From: Akkermansiaceae bacterium | GTDB lineage: Bacteria > Verrucomicrobiota > Verrucomicrobiia > Verrucomicrobiales > Akkermansiaceae | Assembly (NCBI GenBank): GCA_019634595.1 | Contig: JAHCBC010000005.1 | Coordinates: 269,407-333,406 of the forward strand | Direction of reading: 5' to 3' | DNA: 64,000 nucleotides | Shown: positions 50,560-58,544 of the stretch, one piece after another | Layout of the letters: each line of letters starts with the position of its first letter | How positions within the stretch are numbered: position 1 is the stretch's first letter | Made by a program: the position numbers and the translations under genes | The notes under the pieces: generated by a model | Seen by the model: the letters and a program-made list of their open reading frames with translations, nothing else | What the model was told of the DNA's origin: nothing | Databases searched by the model: none

Positions 50560-51759
50560 TCACTTCCACCCGCCGAAGGGATTCCCTTTCTCCGTCAGCG
50601 GCATTTCCACGCGTGCGCCGCCGCGGACATGGGAAGCCATCACGGCGGAGATCATGGCAACGGTCATCGCGCCGGATGCGGCGGAGCAAAGCGGCTGTCG
50701 CTCCGCATCCCGCATGGAGGCGATGAGGTCCTCCGCCGCAGCGAGATGCCCGCCGACTTTCCGGCCCAGCTTTTCGATGGGCTCCGGCACGCCGATGCCC
50801 GCGGTGCTGATGGGCACCCAGGCCCGCGGTTCCTTCGACATCACCACGGGGTTCCCCTCCATGATGTGGGCCAGCGGCTCGATGTCGATCCGCAGGTCGA
50901 TGATTCCCTTCGTGCCGATGAGCTGGAGGCCGAACGCGCCTTCCTTTGTCCCCGCGCTGGCGATGGAGTCGAAGAACACGGGTACGCCGGACTTCGTTTC
51001 GTAGCGGGCGTGCACTTCATTTCCGGCGGACGGACCACTGCCTTCCTTGCCCTCCACGACGTCCGCCTTCACCACCGGCTTCCCGTCCTTCAGCACGGTG
51101 GCGGTGCAGGACAACGGATCTCCCGTGAAATAGACCGCCAGGTCCAGCACGTGGGAACCCAGCACCCACAGGTCCAGCATGCCGCCGCGGTGGTCTTCCT
51201 TCCCCCGCGTGCGGATCTCCAGCAACCGGCCGATCCTGCCATCCTCCACCAATTTCTTCACCACCGGCAGGACGGGGTGGAAGCGGTTGCGGTGCGCCAC
51301 GGCGATCTTCACTCCCTTCGCATCGGCCGCTTCCACGATCTTCTCCGCTTCCCGCAGGGTGGGGCAGAAAGGTTTCTCGATATAGATGCCCTTCGCCCCG
51401 GCGGCTATGGCGGCCATGGTCATGGCGTGGTGCTCCGCCATATGCCGCGGAGCCACGGAAACGATGTCCGGCTTCACCTCCGCCAGCATCTCCCGGTAGT
51501 CCTTGAAACCCTTCACCCCGGGGAGATTGGCCGCCGCCTTCTCCAGTCCGCCCGCGTCCGCCACGCCCACCATCTCCACGCCCGGCACCTCCAGCCACAT
51601 CTTGTCCAGGCCGTGGCCGTAGTCACCCATCCCCGTATGGCCGATCACGGCGACGCGCAACTTTCCTCCGTTCTCCCGGCCCATCGCGGCCATGGCCGCC
51701 GCCGTCATGAACGAGGTCTGCAGGAAAGTCCGCCGGGTGGTGCCTGTGGAAATCATCAT
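50560..51759 (-). CDS. Tat-exported Gfo/Idh/MocA family oxidoreductase
   Basis: The 399-residue protein has a twin-arginine signal (TTRRTFLQTSFMTAAAMAAM, residues 7-26). The Rossmann start LRVAVIGHTGMGDYGHG follows, then the EKPF motif in IYIEKPFCPTLREAEK. Exported members are common in Verrucomicrobia and Planctomycetes and probably oxidise sugars in the periplasm with a tightly bound cofactor. It lies 84 bp upstream of the methyltransferase gene on the same strand, so readthrough into the polyketide cluster is possible. Confidence 0.88.
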   Translation of the reverse strand: MMISTGTTRRTFLQTSFMTAAAMAAMGRENGGKLRVAVIGHTGMGDYGHGLDKMWLEVPGVEMVGVADAGGLEKAAANLPGVKGFKDYREMLAEVKPDIVSVAPRHMAEHHAMTMAAIAAGAKGIYIEKPFCPTLREAEKIVEAADAKGVKIAVAHRNRFHPVLPVVKKLVEDGRIGRLLEIRTRGKEDHRGGMLDLWVLGSHVLDLAVYFTGDPLSCTATVLKDGKPVVKADVVEGKEGSGPSAGNEVHARYETKSGVPVFFDSIASAGTKEGAFGLQLIGTKGIIDLRIDIEPLAHIMEGNPVVMSKEPRAWVPISTAGIGVPEPIEKLGRKVGGHLAAAEDLIASMRDAERQPLCSAASGAMTVAMISAVMASHVRGGARVEMPLTEKGNPFGGWK

Positions 51760-51937
51760 GACTTATCTAAACGCAGACGGTTCGCCATTCCATACGCAAA
51801 GATGCATGATCTGATTGTCTCGACACCCTGTCCGAACGCATGGCATACCCACGGGGCGGCGGCCACCTGTCCGCAGTCCCCATATTTTCTTCTAACAAAT
51901 CCGGCGCACGCACGTTGGAGATACACCACCAGGCAAC

Positions 51938-52777
51938 ATGAAAGCATCCCCATTGAAAGCATACCTCTGGCGCTCCGCCGCCATCGCAGCAGCCCTCCAG
52001 ACCGGACATCTGATGGCACAGGAAAACGGCGGCACCCCGGCCGCTCCGAAAGCCCCGCCATCCCTCAGCGCGGAGGAAAAGCAGGCGTCCCTGGAGATTC
52101 TGCCCCTGCCGGGCGAGATCCTCTCCGTGCTGAAGACCGCGAAGGCCGCCGACTGGGCCGCCTCCGCGGAAGCCGCCCGCAAGTCGTCCGAGCTGGCGGG
52201 CTCGAAGGACAGCCGCCTCGCCGCGATCGGCCTCGGCATCCGCGTGGCGGACGCCTTCCTCGCCATCCAGGCGGAGGACGGGAAATTGCTGGATGTGGCC
52301 TCCATCGATATCTTCCAGGCCGCCGCGAAGCTCGGTGCTTCCGAGGAAGTCCTCGCCCACGCCGCCGACATCAAGGCGAAGGCAGCCGCCGGAAAGTGGA
52401 AGGAACTGACCGGGCCGCTGGACTTGACCTACCAGGACGCCCTCAAGACCATGGAGGAGCTGGGTGACACGGACTCCGCCTCAGTGGCGCTCATCGCCGG
52501 CTGGACCCGCGGCGTGGAGATCTTCGCCGGCCAGCTTTCGAAATCCTACTCGCCCGAGGGTGGAAAGGCGCTCCGCCAGGTCTCCCTGCTGGAGACGCTG
52601 GAAGCGAAGTTCAACGCGCTGCCCCAGGCGACGCGTGACACCCCGGAGATCGCCTCGCTGGGCAAAGGTCTCGCCGCTCTGAAGCCTCTCGTCTCCGTGG
52701 CGGAGGACGCCACGGTCTCCGAGGAAGCGACGAAGAAAATCGCCGAGATCGCCAAGGGCGCGCTGCCGGACAAGTGA
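51938..52777 (+). CDS. secreted helical protein of unknown function
   Basis: The 279-residue protein has a signal peptide cleaved near LMAQ (about residue 28). The mature part is almost entirely alanine/leucine/lysine/glutamate-rich helix, with repeats such as LKTAKAADWAASAEAARKSSELAG and no cysteine. I recognise no family. It lies 38 bp before another exported protein gene and is divergent from the Tat oxidoreductase across 178 bp with no other feature. Confidence 0.65.
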   Translation: MKASPLKAYLWRSAAIAAALQTGHLMAQENGGTPAAPKAPPSLSAEEKQASLEILPLPGEILSVLKTAKAADWAASAEAARKSSELAGSKDSRLAAIGLGIRVADAFLAIQAEDGKLLDVASIDIFQAAAKLGASEEVLAHAADIKAKAAAGKWKELTGPLDLTYQDALKTMEELGDTDSASVALIAGWTRGVEIFAGQLSKSYSPEGGKALRQVSLLETLEAKFNALPQATRDTPEIASLGKGLAALKPLVSVAEDATVSEEATKKIAEIAKGALPDK

Positions 52778-52815
52778 ACCATCCCCGCACACCGAACCAC
52801 TTTCCAACCGACTCC

Positions 52816-53271
52816 ATGAAAACTTTCCGAAACAACTCTCTCCGCTCCCTGTTCACCGGCCTGCTCATGGCCGCGCTGCTCTGGATCCCCGGCACGGCGG
52901 ATGCCTCCGTGAACGGCGCGAAGATCCGTGCCGCGCAGATGTTCCAGACGCTGGCGGGCCAATATTCGCTCAACGTCCGCCCGGCCTACACCTACGGCCT
53001 TCTGAAGCGCGGCCAGTCCATCGTCATCCGCACCACGCTCCACGCGGGGAACAACTACATCCTGGCCGCCGGTGGCTGCGAGGACGCCTATGATGTGGAC
53101 ATCGCCGTGTTCGATGGCAACGGCAACCTCGTCGCCAACGACTCCGACCTCCAGCCGGTCGCCGTTGCCCGCGTGACCCCCATCTACACCGGAACCTTCT
53201 TCGTGAAGATCACCATGTCGAACAGCACCTTTAACGGCGCCCACTACGTGCTGCAATACGCGTGGTATTGA
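52816..53271 (+). CDS. secreted small beta-sandwich protein, PPC-domain-like
   Basis: The 151-residue protein has a signal peptide ending ADAS (about residue 32). The mature domain has the pattern GGCEDAYDVDIAVFDGNGNLVANDSD followed by GTFFVKITMSN and HYVLQYAW, quoted here in parts. This resembles bacterial pre-peptidase C-terminal (PPC) beta-sandwiches that bind substrates or stabilise secreted enzymes. Here the domain stands alone. A strong terminator follows, so it closes the two-gene unit with the helical protein. Confidence 0.65.
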   Translation: MKTFRNNSLRSLFTGLLMAALLWIPGTADASVNGAKIRAAQMFQTLAGQYSLNVRPAYTYGLLKRGQSIVIRTTLHAGNNYILAAGGCEDAYDVDIAVFDGNGNLVANDSDLQPVAVARVTPIYTGTFFVKITMSNSTFNGAHYVLQYAWY

Positions 53272-53292
53272 TGAACCTCATCTGAACCGTGG

Positions 53293-53319
53293 AAGGGAGG
53301 GCGGAAGTCCTCCCTTTTT
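53293..53319 (+). terminator. Rho-independent terminator
   Basis: AAGGGAGG (53293-53300) pairs with CCTCCCTT (53309-53316) across an eight-base loop, and the 3' side continues into a T5 run (53315-53319). It lies 21 bp after the PPC-like gene and 6 bp before the ABC transporter start. It is the clearest intrinsic terminator in the window. Confidence 0.75.
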
Positions 53320-53325
53320 CCTTCC

Positions 53326-56286
53326 ATGTCCGCGCCCTCCGCCATCACCGCGCTCGCCACCTCCGCCTCGTTCGAGGATCCGGTGCTGCAGTCGGTCTAC
53401 CGCTGTCTGACGTGGTTGGCGGCGGGGGATACGGAGGCGCTGGAGGCGTTCTGCCGCTACACGGAGGAGCGCATCGGGATGTTCCTGCCTGCTGCCCGTG
53501 CGGCACTCGTTTCGGAGGTGATGCTGCGCCGCGCGGAAGTCCCCTCCACCGTGGAACCGCCCGCCGCCACGGAACACCAGATCTATCTCACCATCAACCT
53601 GGTGGAAGCCGCCGCCACGCTGCCGCCGTCTTTGGCCGCGCCGCTGGCGGAAAAGATCGCCTCGCTGGGCTGGACCAGGCCATGGCTGGAAAAAGCCGCG
53701 GCGTTCATCGGCGGATCCTCCGTGGGACAGGACGGCATCCTTTCCTTTTCCAGCTCTCCCGCACCGACGGGCCACCTCGCGCTGCGCGGCTTGCCCGGTG
53801 GAAAGCTCCGCGCCATGGAAAGCGGCGGCCATTGGTTCGTCCGGCACGATTGCCCGGAGCCTCTCGTTTTCTCCGGCCTGCGCTGGCCCGCTCGGCACAG
53901 CCAGTGGCTGAAGGAAGCGGACCACATCCTCATCGGCGGAGAGGAACGGCTGGACCTGTCCACCGTGTCCGCCCTCGCGGCGGCGACCGCTTTTCCCGAC
54001 CTCCATGTCCTGCCGGATGCGGATGGGCTGGCGGTTTCCTCCACTGCGGAGGGCACCTTGGCGCGGCTGTCGTGGGAAAATGGATGGTTCCTCACTCCGT
54101 ATGCCGCCATCCTTTTGAACGGCCGCCGGATCACGGAGCCGGTTCCCATCCTGCCCGCGGACCAGCTCGCCATCGGCGGGCGGAAACTTCCCGCCGCGAG
54201 GCTCATCCGCTGTGCCAGCTACGGCGTACGTGGTAGTTGGTCGTTGCGCCTGGACCACGCCACCCTGCGCTTTCCGGACGGACAGTCCGGGCTGGATGAC
54301 ATCACGCTGGCCCTGGAATCCGGGGACATGGTCGCCGTCATGGGTCCCAGCGGCTGCGGCAAGTCCACGCTGATGAGCGTGCTGTCGGGAGGGCTGTCCC
54401 TCACCTCGGGCAAGGTCACCATTTCACCGCCGGCCAGCCGTCCGTCCTTTGCGCTGGTGCCGCAGGACGACGTGCTTTTTGCGGAACTCACCGTTACGGA
54501 GAACCTCCGCTACGCCGCCGCCCTCCGCACGACGGAGGCCGCGCCCGATATTTCCGGAACCCTCGCCGCCGTCGGACTGGAGGCGAAGGGTGCGCTCCGT
54601 GTGGGCAGTGTGACGGAAAAGGTGCTCAGTGGCGGCGAGCGGAAGCGGCTCAACATCGGCCTGGAACTCATCGGCCGTCCGGATGCCCTGTTGCTGGATG
54701 AACCCACCTCCGGCCTCTCCAGCGCGGATGCGGAAGGGGTCATGAAAATCCTCCGCGCACGGGCGGATGCGGGCGTGCTGGTCATGGCCGTGATCCACCA
54801 GCCATCACCTGAGGTCTTCGCCAGGTTTGACAAAGTCATCGTGCTGGATGTCGGCGGGCGGCTCGCGTTTTTCGGTACTCCGGAGGCGACGCGGGACTAC
54901 TTCGGCATCCATGCGGCGGGAGCGGTGCGCCAGAACTGGGGGCCTGACGCCATCCTCGATTCGCTGGTCGGCAGGCGGACCACGCTCGACGGGGGGGCGC
55001 AACGGCGGAATTTCGATCCCGCGTTCTGGAAGCTGCGCTACGCCGGTGCCCGCCATGCCTATGAGCCACCGCTCATCCGCCGGGAGCAAGCTCCCGCGGC
55101 ACCGCAGGGGGGCACCGCCGGAAAGCCATGGCTCGTCCTCAAGGCCTTCACCCTGTTGCGGCGGGAGTCACTGAGGCGTGTGCGCGGCTGGCGTTCCGTC
55201 GCCGCGTCCTGCGTCATCGCCGTGCTGCTCGCCGCCATCGTCGCCTGGGTCTGCCGCATCATCACGGGGGAGGGGGGATACTCCTTCACCGCGAACCGGC
55301 ATCTGCCCGCGTTCTGTTTCCTGAATGTCATCCTCGTCCAGTTCCTCGCACTTTCCTCCTCCGTGCAGGAGGTGGTGAAAGACCGCGCCCACCGGCTGCG
55401 CGAGCGGCTGCTGAGGATACCGGGCAGATACTGGCTGCTGGCGAAGCTCCCCGGGCTGGCCTTCCAGAGCGCCCTCCAGGCCGCGCTGGTGGTGTGGACC
55501 GGCGCATGGATCATCGGCCTGCCGTATGGAAAAATGGAGCTGTGGCTGGCCCTCACGCTCGCCGGGTGGACCAGCGTGGCGCTCGGCCTGTTCGTCTCCG
55601 CGCTCCCGGGCATCTCGGAACGCGTGGCGCTGGCCGCCGTTCCGCTCATGCTGGTGCCGCAGATGATCCTCTGCGGAGCCGCGCCCTTCGATTTCAAGGA
55701 TCTCTCCCACCTCCACTGGCCCAACCAGCGCCCCGTCATCCGGGAAGACGAGCCCGCGCCTCCGCCCTGGCCCGCACAGGCCATGCCGTCCCGCTGGGCC
55801 TACCAGGCCGCCATCTGCGGATTGCGCGACCATCCCTCCATCATCCCGAACGAGGATCTGAAGCCGCTTTTCAAAACCTACAACTTCGCCCGCTCCCTGG
55901 TGAATGTCTGGAAAACCGATCCCGCCGCTTTCCTCGACCGGTTGGAGGAAAAGACAGGCCGCCGCCTGACCGAAGCAGAGGTCCGGACGGACATCACCCG
56001 CCTCGTTCTCAACGACAAGCGGTCCGCGAAGGAAGTGGCGGACACCTTCGGCCATCTGGTGCCGGATACGTTCTTCCTCAAGCCCATCCGCAACGAATTT
56101 TTCCTCGAATACGCCGCCTCGACCTTTCCGCCGGTCACCATCCTTTACGGAAAGAAATTTGAGCCTGCCGTGGATGCCCGCTGGAAAATGGGCCTTCTGG
56201 GCGTGATCCTGCTTCACGCCGCGTTCCTGGTCATCGAGATATCCCCGCGGATGTTCTTCTCGTTCATCCGCCGCAGAAAGCCATGA
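53326..56286 (+). CDS. giant ABCG-like ABC transporter with extra N-terminal domains
   Basis: The 986-residue protein has a helical N-terminal region (about 1-140) and a beta-rich FHA-like stretch (about 155-300, including AILLNGRRITEPVPILPADQL). An ABC ATPase follows, with Walker A GPSGCGKST at 340-348, signature LSGGERKR from 434 and Walker B ALLLDEPTSGL at about 453-463. An ABC-2 membrane domain (about 620-970) completes it. ATPase-before-membrane order is the ABCG (half-transporter) arrangement. FHA-linked ABCG proteins occur in several phyla, but the cargo is unknown. It overlaps the next small gene by four bases. Confidence 0.85.
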   Translation: MSAPSAITALATSASFEDPVLQSVYRCLTWLAAGDTEALEAFCRYTEERIGMFLPAARAALVSEVMLRRAEVPSTVEPPAATEHQIYLTINLVEAAATLPPSLAAPLAEKIASLGWTRPWLEKAAAFIGGSSVGQDGILSFSSSPAPTGHLALRGLPGGKLRAMESGGHWFVRHDCPEPLVFSGLRWPARHSQWLKEADHILIGGEERLDLSTVSALAAATAFPDLHVLPDADGLAVSSTAEGTLARLSWENGWFLTPYAAILLNGRRITEPVPILPADQLAIGGRKLPAARLIRCASYGVRGSWSLRLDHATLRFPDGQSGLDDITLALESGDMVAVMGPSGCGKSTLMSVLSGGLSLTSGKVTISPPASRPSFALVPQDDVLFAELTVTENLRYAAALRTTEAAPDISGTLAAVGLEAKGALRVGSVTEKVLSGGERKRLNIGLELIGRPDALLLDEPTSGLSSADAEGVMKILRARADAGVLVMAVIHQPSPEVFARFDKVIVLDVGGRLAFFGTPEATRDYFGIHAAGAVRQNWGPDAILDSLVGRRTTLDGGAQRRNFDPAFWKLRYAGARHAYEPPLIRREQAPAAPQGGTAGKPWLVLKAFTLLRRESLRRVRGWRSVAASCVIAVLLAAIVAWVCRIITGEGGYSFTANRHLPAFCFLNVILVQFLALSSSVQEVVKDRAHRLRERLLRIPGRYWLLAKLPGLAFQSALQAALVVWTGAWIIGLPYGKMELWLALTLAGWTSVALGLFVSALPGISERVALAAVPLMLVPQMILCGAAPFDFKDLSHLHWPNQRPVIREDEPAPPPWPAQAMPSRWAYQAAICGLRDHPSIIPNEDLKPLFKTYNFARSLVNVWKTDPAAFLDRLEEKTGRRLTEAEVRTDITRLVLNDKRSAKEVADTFGHLVPDTFFLKPIRNEFFLEYAASTFPPVTILYGKKFEPAVDARWKMGLLGVILLHAAFLVIEISPRMFFSFIRRRKP

Positions 56287-56492
56287 AACCCACCGCCGCA
56301 CCCTACCGCACCGACTGGCACTGGGGACCCGTCCGCTTTGACGGACTCTTCGGCCTGCGCGGCACCTTCCTCTGCTTCCACCGCCACCCCGCGGCGGACG
56401 ATCCGTCCGTCACCGTGGACCCGGCGAAGCCCATCCTGCCGCTGGAGCCGGAGGATGCGGAAAGCCTGCCGGAGTTTGTGGTGAGGAATTGA
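56283..56492 (+). CDS. small hypothetical protein coupled to the ABC transporter
   Basis: The 69-residue protein starts inside the transporter stop (ATGA at 56283-56286), which supports real translation. It is rich in Pro, Asp and aromatic residues, with the core DWHWGPVRFDGLFGLRG, and has neither a signal peptide nor a membrane segment. No family is recognised. A regulatory or accessory role for the transporter is a guess from the coupling. Confidence 0.55.
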   Translation: MKPTAAPYRTDWHWGPVRFDGLFGLRGTFLCFHRHPAADDPSVTVDPAKPILPLEPEDAESLPEFVVRN

Positions 56493-56505
56493 AGCGGGGG
56501 CAGTA

Positions 56506-56725
56506 AGGAGGGAGGACACTCCTGTCCTCCGGCGGCATTGGCAAATCACAAGAGACTTACCGCAAAGTCGCTAAGAGCGTAAAGAACACAGAGAGAAATG
56601 TTTCCCTTCAAGACTTCGCCGGATTCGTTTGATCCTTAGTCGGCTTTCTTTTCTTCCCTGAAAGCTGAAAACTTCTCCTTCTTATCTCGCCAATGCCGCC
56701 GGAGGACAGGAGTGTCCTCCCTCCT
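56506..56725. repeat. 220-bp MITE-like element with 37-bp perfect inverted ends
   Basis: The arms at 56506-56542 and 56689-56725 are perfect inverted repeats of 37 bp. Each contains its own hairpin GGAGGACA-CTCC-TGTCCTCC. The 146-bp core holds the word ACCGCAAAGTCGCTAAGAGC, which resembles dispersed repeats of other genomes, and is more A/T-rich than its surroundings. A degenerate copy of one arm lies at 61606-61628. No protein is encoded. Confidence 0.85.
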
Positions 56726-56765
56726 CACTGGCGCTCCGCGTCTTCAAGCACCCGCCCCCTCTCCC

Positions 56766-56990
56766 ATGCACCCCGAACTCTCCGCCCTCCTCCGCCGCCG
56801 TCTTGCCGTGATCTCCGACCACGCGTGGCGCGACCGTGACTCCGCCGGACACCTGGAGGCCCTCAAGGACGTTTCGGAAAGGATCTCCGCCTGGACGCTG
56901 GGGAACCGCTCCCAGCTCGATCCGCAGCTCCGCCACTACCTCGCGAACTGCAGCTTTGACAAGGCGTTGGCGCACATCGGAGGGGTGTGA
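56766..56990 (+). CDS. small hypothetical protein
   Basis: The 74-residue protein from the ATG at 56766 is helical and charged (LSALLRRRLAVISDHAWRDRD ... HYLANCSFDKALAHI), with one cysteine. Its composition and third-position GC look coding. No family is recognised. It lies immediately downstream of the inverted-repeat element and 72 bp before the next gene. Confidence 0.55.
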   Translation: MHPELSALLRRRLAVISDHAWRDRDSAGHLEALKDVSERISAWTLGNRSQLDPQLRHYLANCSFDKALAHIGGV

Positions 56991-57062
56991 CGAAGATCCG
57001 TGCGGAACCCGGAAAAATTCTTTTCCAAAATCCGGGCCGCTTGATACGTATCACCCCACAAC

Positions 57063-57959
57063 ATGAAACTTTTCGCGAATTTCCTCGTGGTCGGCGGTGC
57101 AGGTGTCTTCGGCTATTTCGCCGAGCCTTCCCTGCGCCTCGAACTCACCGGCCTTTCGCCCACGGCGCCTCCCCCTCCACAGCAGCCCGGCAACCAGGAG
57201 GAAGTGTATCTTTCCAGGGTGGATCCACGGGTCTATGCCCCGGAGCAGCTTCCGAAGGAAGTGACCCTGAAAAAGGAGGCCGAGCTGACCGATTCCTCCT
57301 CCGGCCTGAAAATACCCGTGCCCACCGGCACCAAGCTGAAACTCCTCCGCTTGGGGGAGGGGACGCTCATCGTCGGCACCGGTTCCCCGAACATCGAGGG
57401 TGAGGTGGAGGTCCAGAACACGGACGTCCGGGAGCAGTTGATCGGTGTGGCTCCGGTGGCACCGTCCCCGGTCGCCGCCCAGGGCCAGACGATGGACGGG
57501 CAGCCCGCCGAAGGACAGCCCGCCGCCCCGCAGGACGGCATGGCGAAGAATGATCCCGCCACGACCATGGGAGGCAGCACGCCGGACAGTGGCGAAACCG
57601 CCCAGAATGGTGGAGCGATGAATGACGCGCCGACGGACGGTGCCAACCCGGCGCTGAAGCCAGGGGACGCCCCTGCCGAGCCTGCCGGTGAATTCGCCTC
57701 CATGGCCGCGGACGAGATCGTCCAGACGATGCAGGACAGCCTGAAAGGCTCCACCATCAAGGACATCAAGTTCGACCAGGTCAGCGAATGGGCCGGCGGT
57801 GAACCGGAGGAAGTTGACGGCAAGAAGTTCAACACCGGCACCATCAGCTACAAGGCGCAGACCATCCTCGGACTGAAGTCGCGGAAAGCGAAGGCCTACA
57901 TCGTGGGTGGCAAGGTCGTCCGTTGGGTCAACCCGACGAGCGGCACGGAGATCCAGTGA
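57063..57959 (+). CDS. exported hypothetical protein with low-complexity linker
   Basis: The 298-residue protein has a weak N-terminal signal or anchor (KLFANFLVVGGAGVFGYFA). A small beta domain of about 60-130 includes IPVPTGTKLKLLRLGEGTLIVG, an SH3-like pattern. A Gly/Pro/Gln/Asp-rich linker follows (about 140-215), then a compact C-terminal domain (about 220-298) with Lys-rich strands. The family is unknown. The gene ends in a one-base overlap (TGATG) with the next one, so the two proteins are probably partners. Confidence 0.65.
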   Translation: MKLFANFLVVGGAGVFGYFAEPSLRLELTGLSPTAPPPPQQPGNQEEVYLSRVDPRVYAPEQLPKEVTLKKEAELTDSSSGLKIPVPTGTKLKLLRLGEGTLIVGTGSPNIEGEVEVQNTDVREQLIGVAPVAPSPVAAQGQTMDGQPAEGQPAAPQDGMAKNDPATTMGGSTPDSGETAQNGGAMNDAPTDGANPALKPGDAPAEPAGEFASMAADEIVQTMQDSLKGSTIKDIKFDQVSEWAGGEPEEVDGKKFNTGTISYKAQTILGLKSRKAKAYIVGGKVVRWVNPTSGTEIQ

Positions 57960-58462
57960 TGGCCGGGCTGTCGGATTGGCTCGGTGGCAAGCGCCATGTG
58001 CTGGCCAGGCCGTTGAAGCGGGCCGCTATCGTCGGGCTGCTCGCCGTCCTGGGCCTTGCCGGACATTCGGTTTACTCGCTCAATCAGGTTTTCCAAGTGG
58101 TCGTGCCGATCAATGACCGGCTGGAGGCAATCTCGGCCAAAAGTACGACGTCGTCGTCGAGGTGGCCGTTCGGTGGCTACTGGTCATCGACCTACCGCTT
58201 TCCGGAGGAACGGATGAACCGTGAGAGCCACGGCATCATCCGGGATACCCTGCAGGCGGATGGATGGAAACTTCTGGAGGAATCCACCGCCATCCTGCCG
58301 GACAATCTCATGGGAGGTTACCTCATCCGGGCGGAAAAATCGGGCTACACCTACGTGGCCCACCTGCCGAAATCCGGTGCCGACCTCCGCGTCGAGGTGG
58401 CGAAATCCGGAGAGCCACAGGTTTCCCGGCCTGCGGAGGAGATGGAAATCACAGGTCGTTGA
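57959..58462 (+). CDS. membrane-anchored hypothetical protein
   Basis: The 167-residue protein starts at 57959, overlapping the previous stop by one base. A cytoplasmic basic start leads to a transmembrane helix (about 22-40, AAIVGLLAVLGLAGHSVY). A Ser/Arg-rich loop and a globular tail with GGYLIRAEKSGYTYVAHLP follow. No family is recognised. It is probably a membrane partner of the upstream protein. Confidence 0.62.
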   Translation: MAGLSDWLGGKRHVLARPLKRAAIVGLLAVLGLAGHSVYSLNQVFQVVVPINDRLEAISAKSTTSSSRWPFGGYWSSTYRFPEERMNRESHGIIRDTLQADGWKLLEESTAILPDNLMGGYLIRAEKSGYTYVAHLPKSGADLRVEVAKSGEPQVSRPAEEMEITGR

Positions 58463-58544
58463 GATTTTCCGGGCCGGACGCACGTAGTCTGGCTATCCTC
58501 GCCGCGCCCCTGGCCGCCGGGGCCACGAATTTTCACGATCCCGC

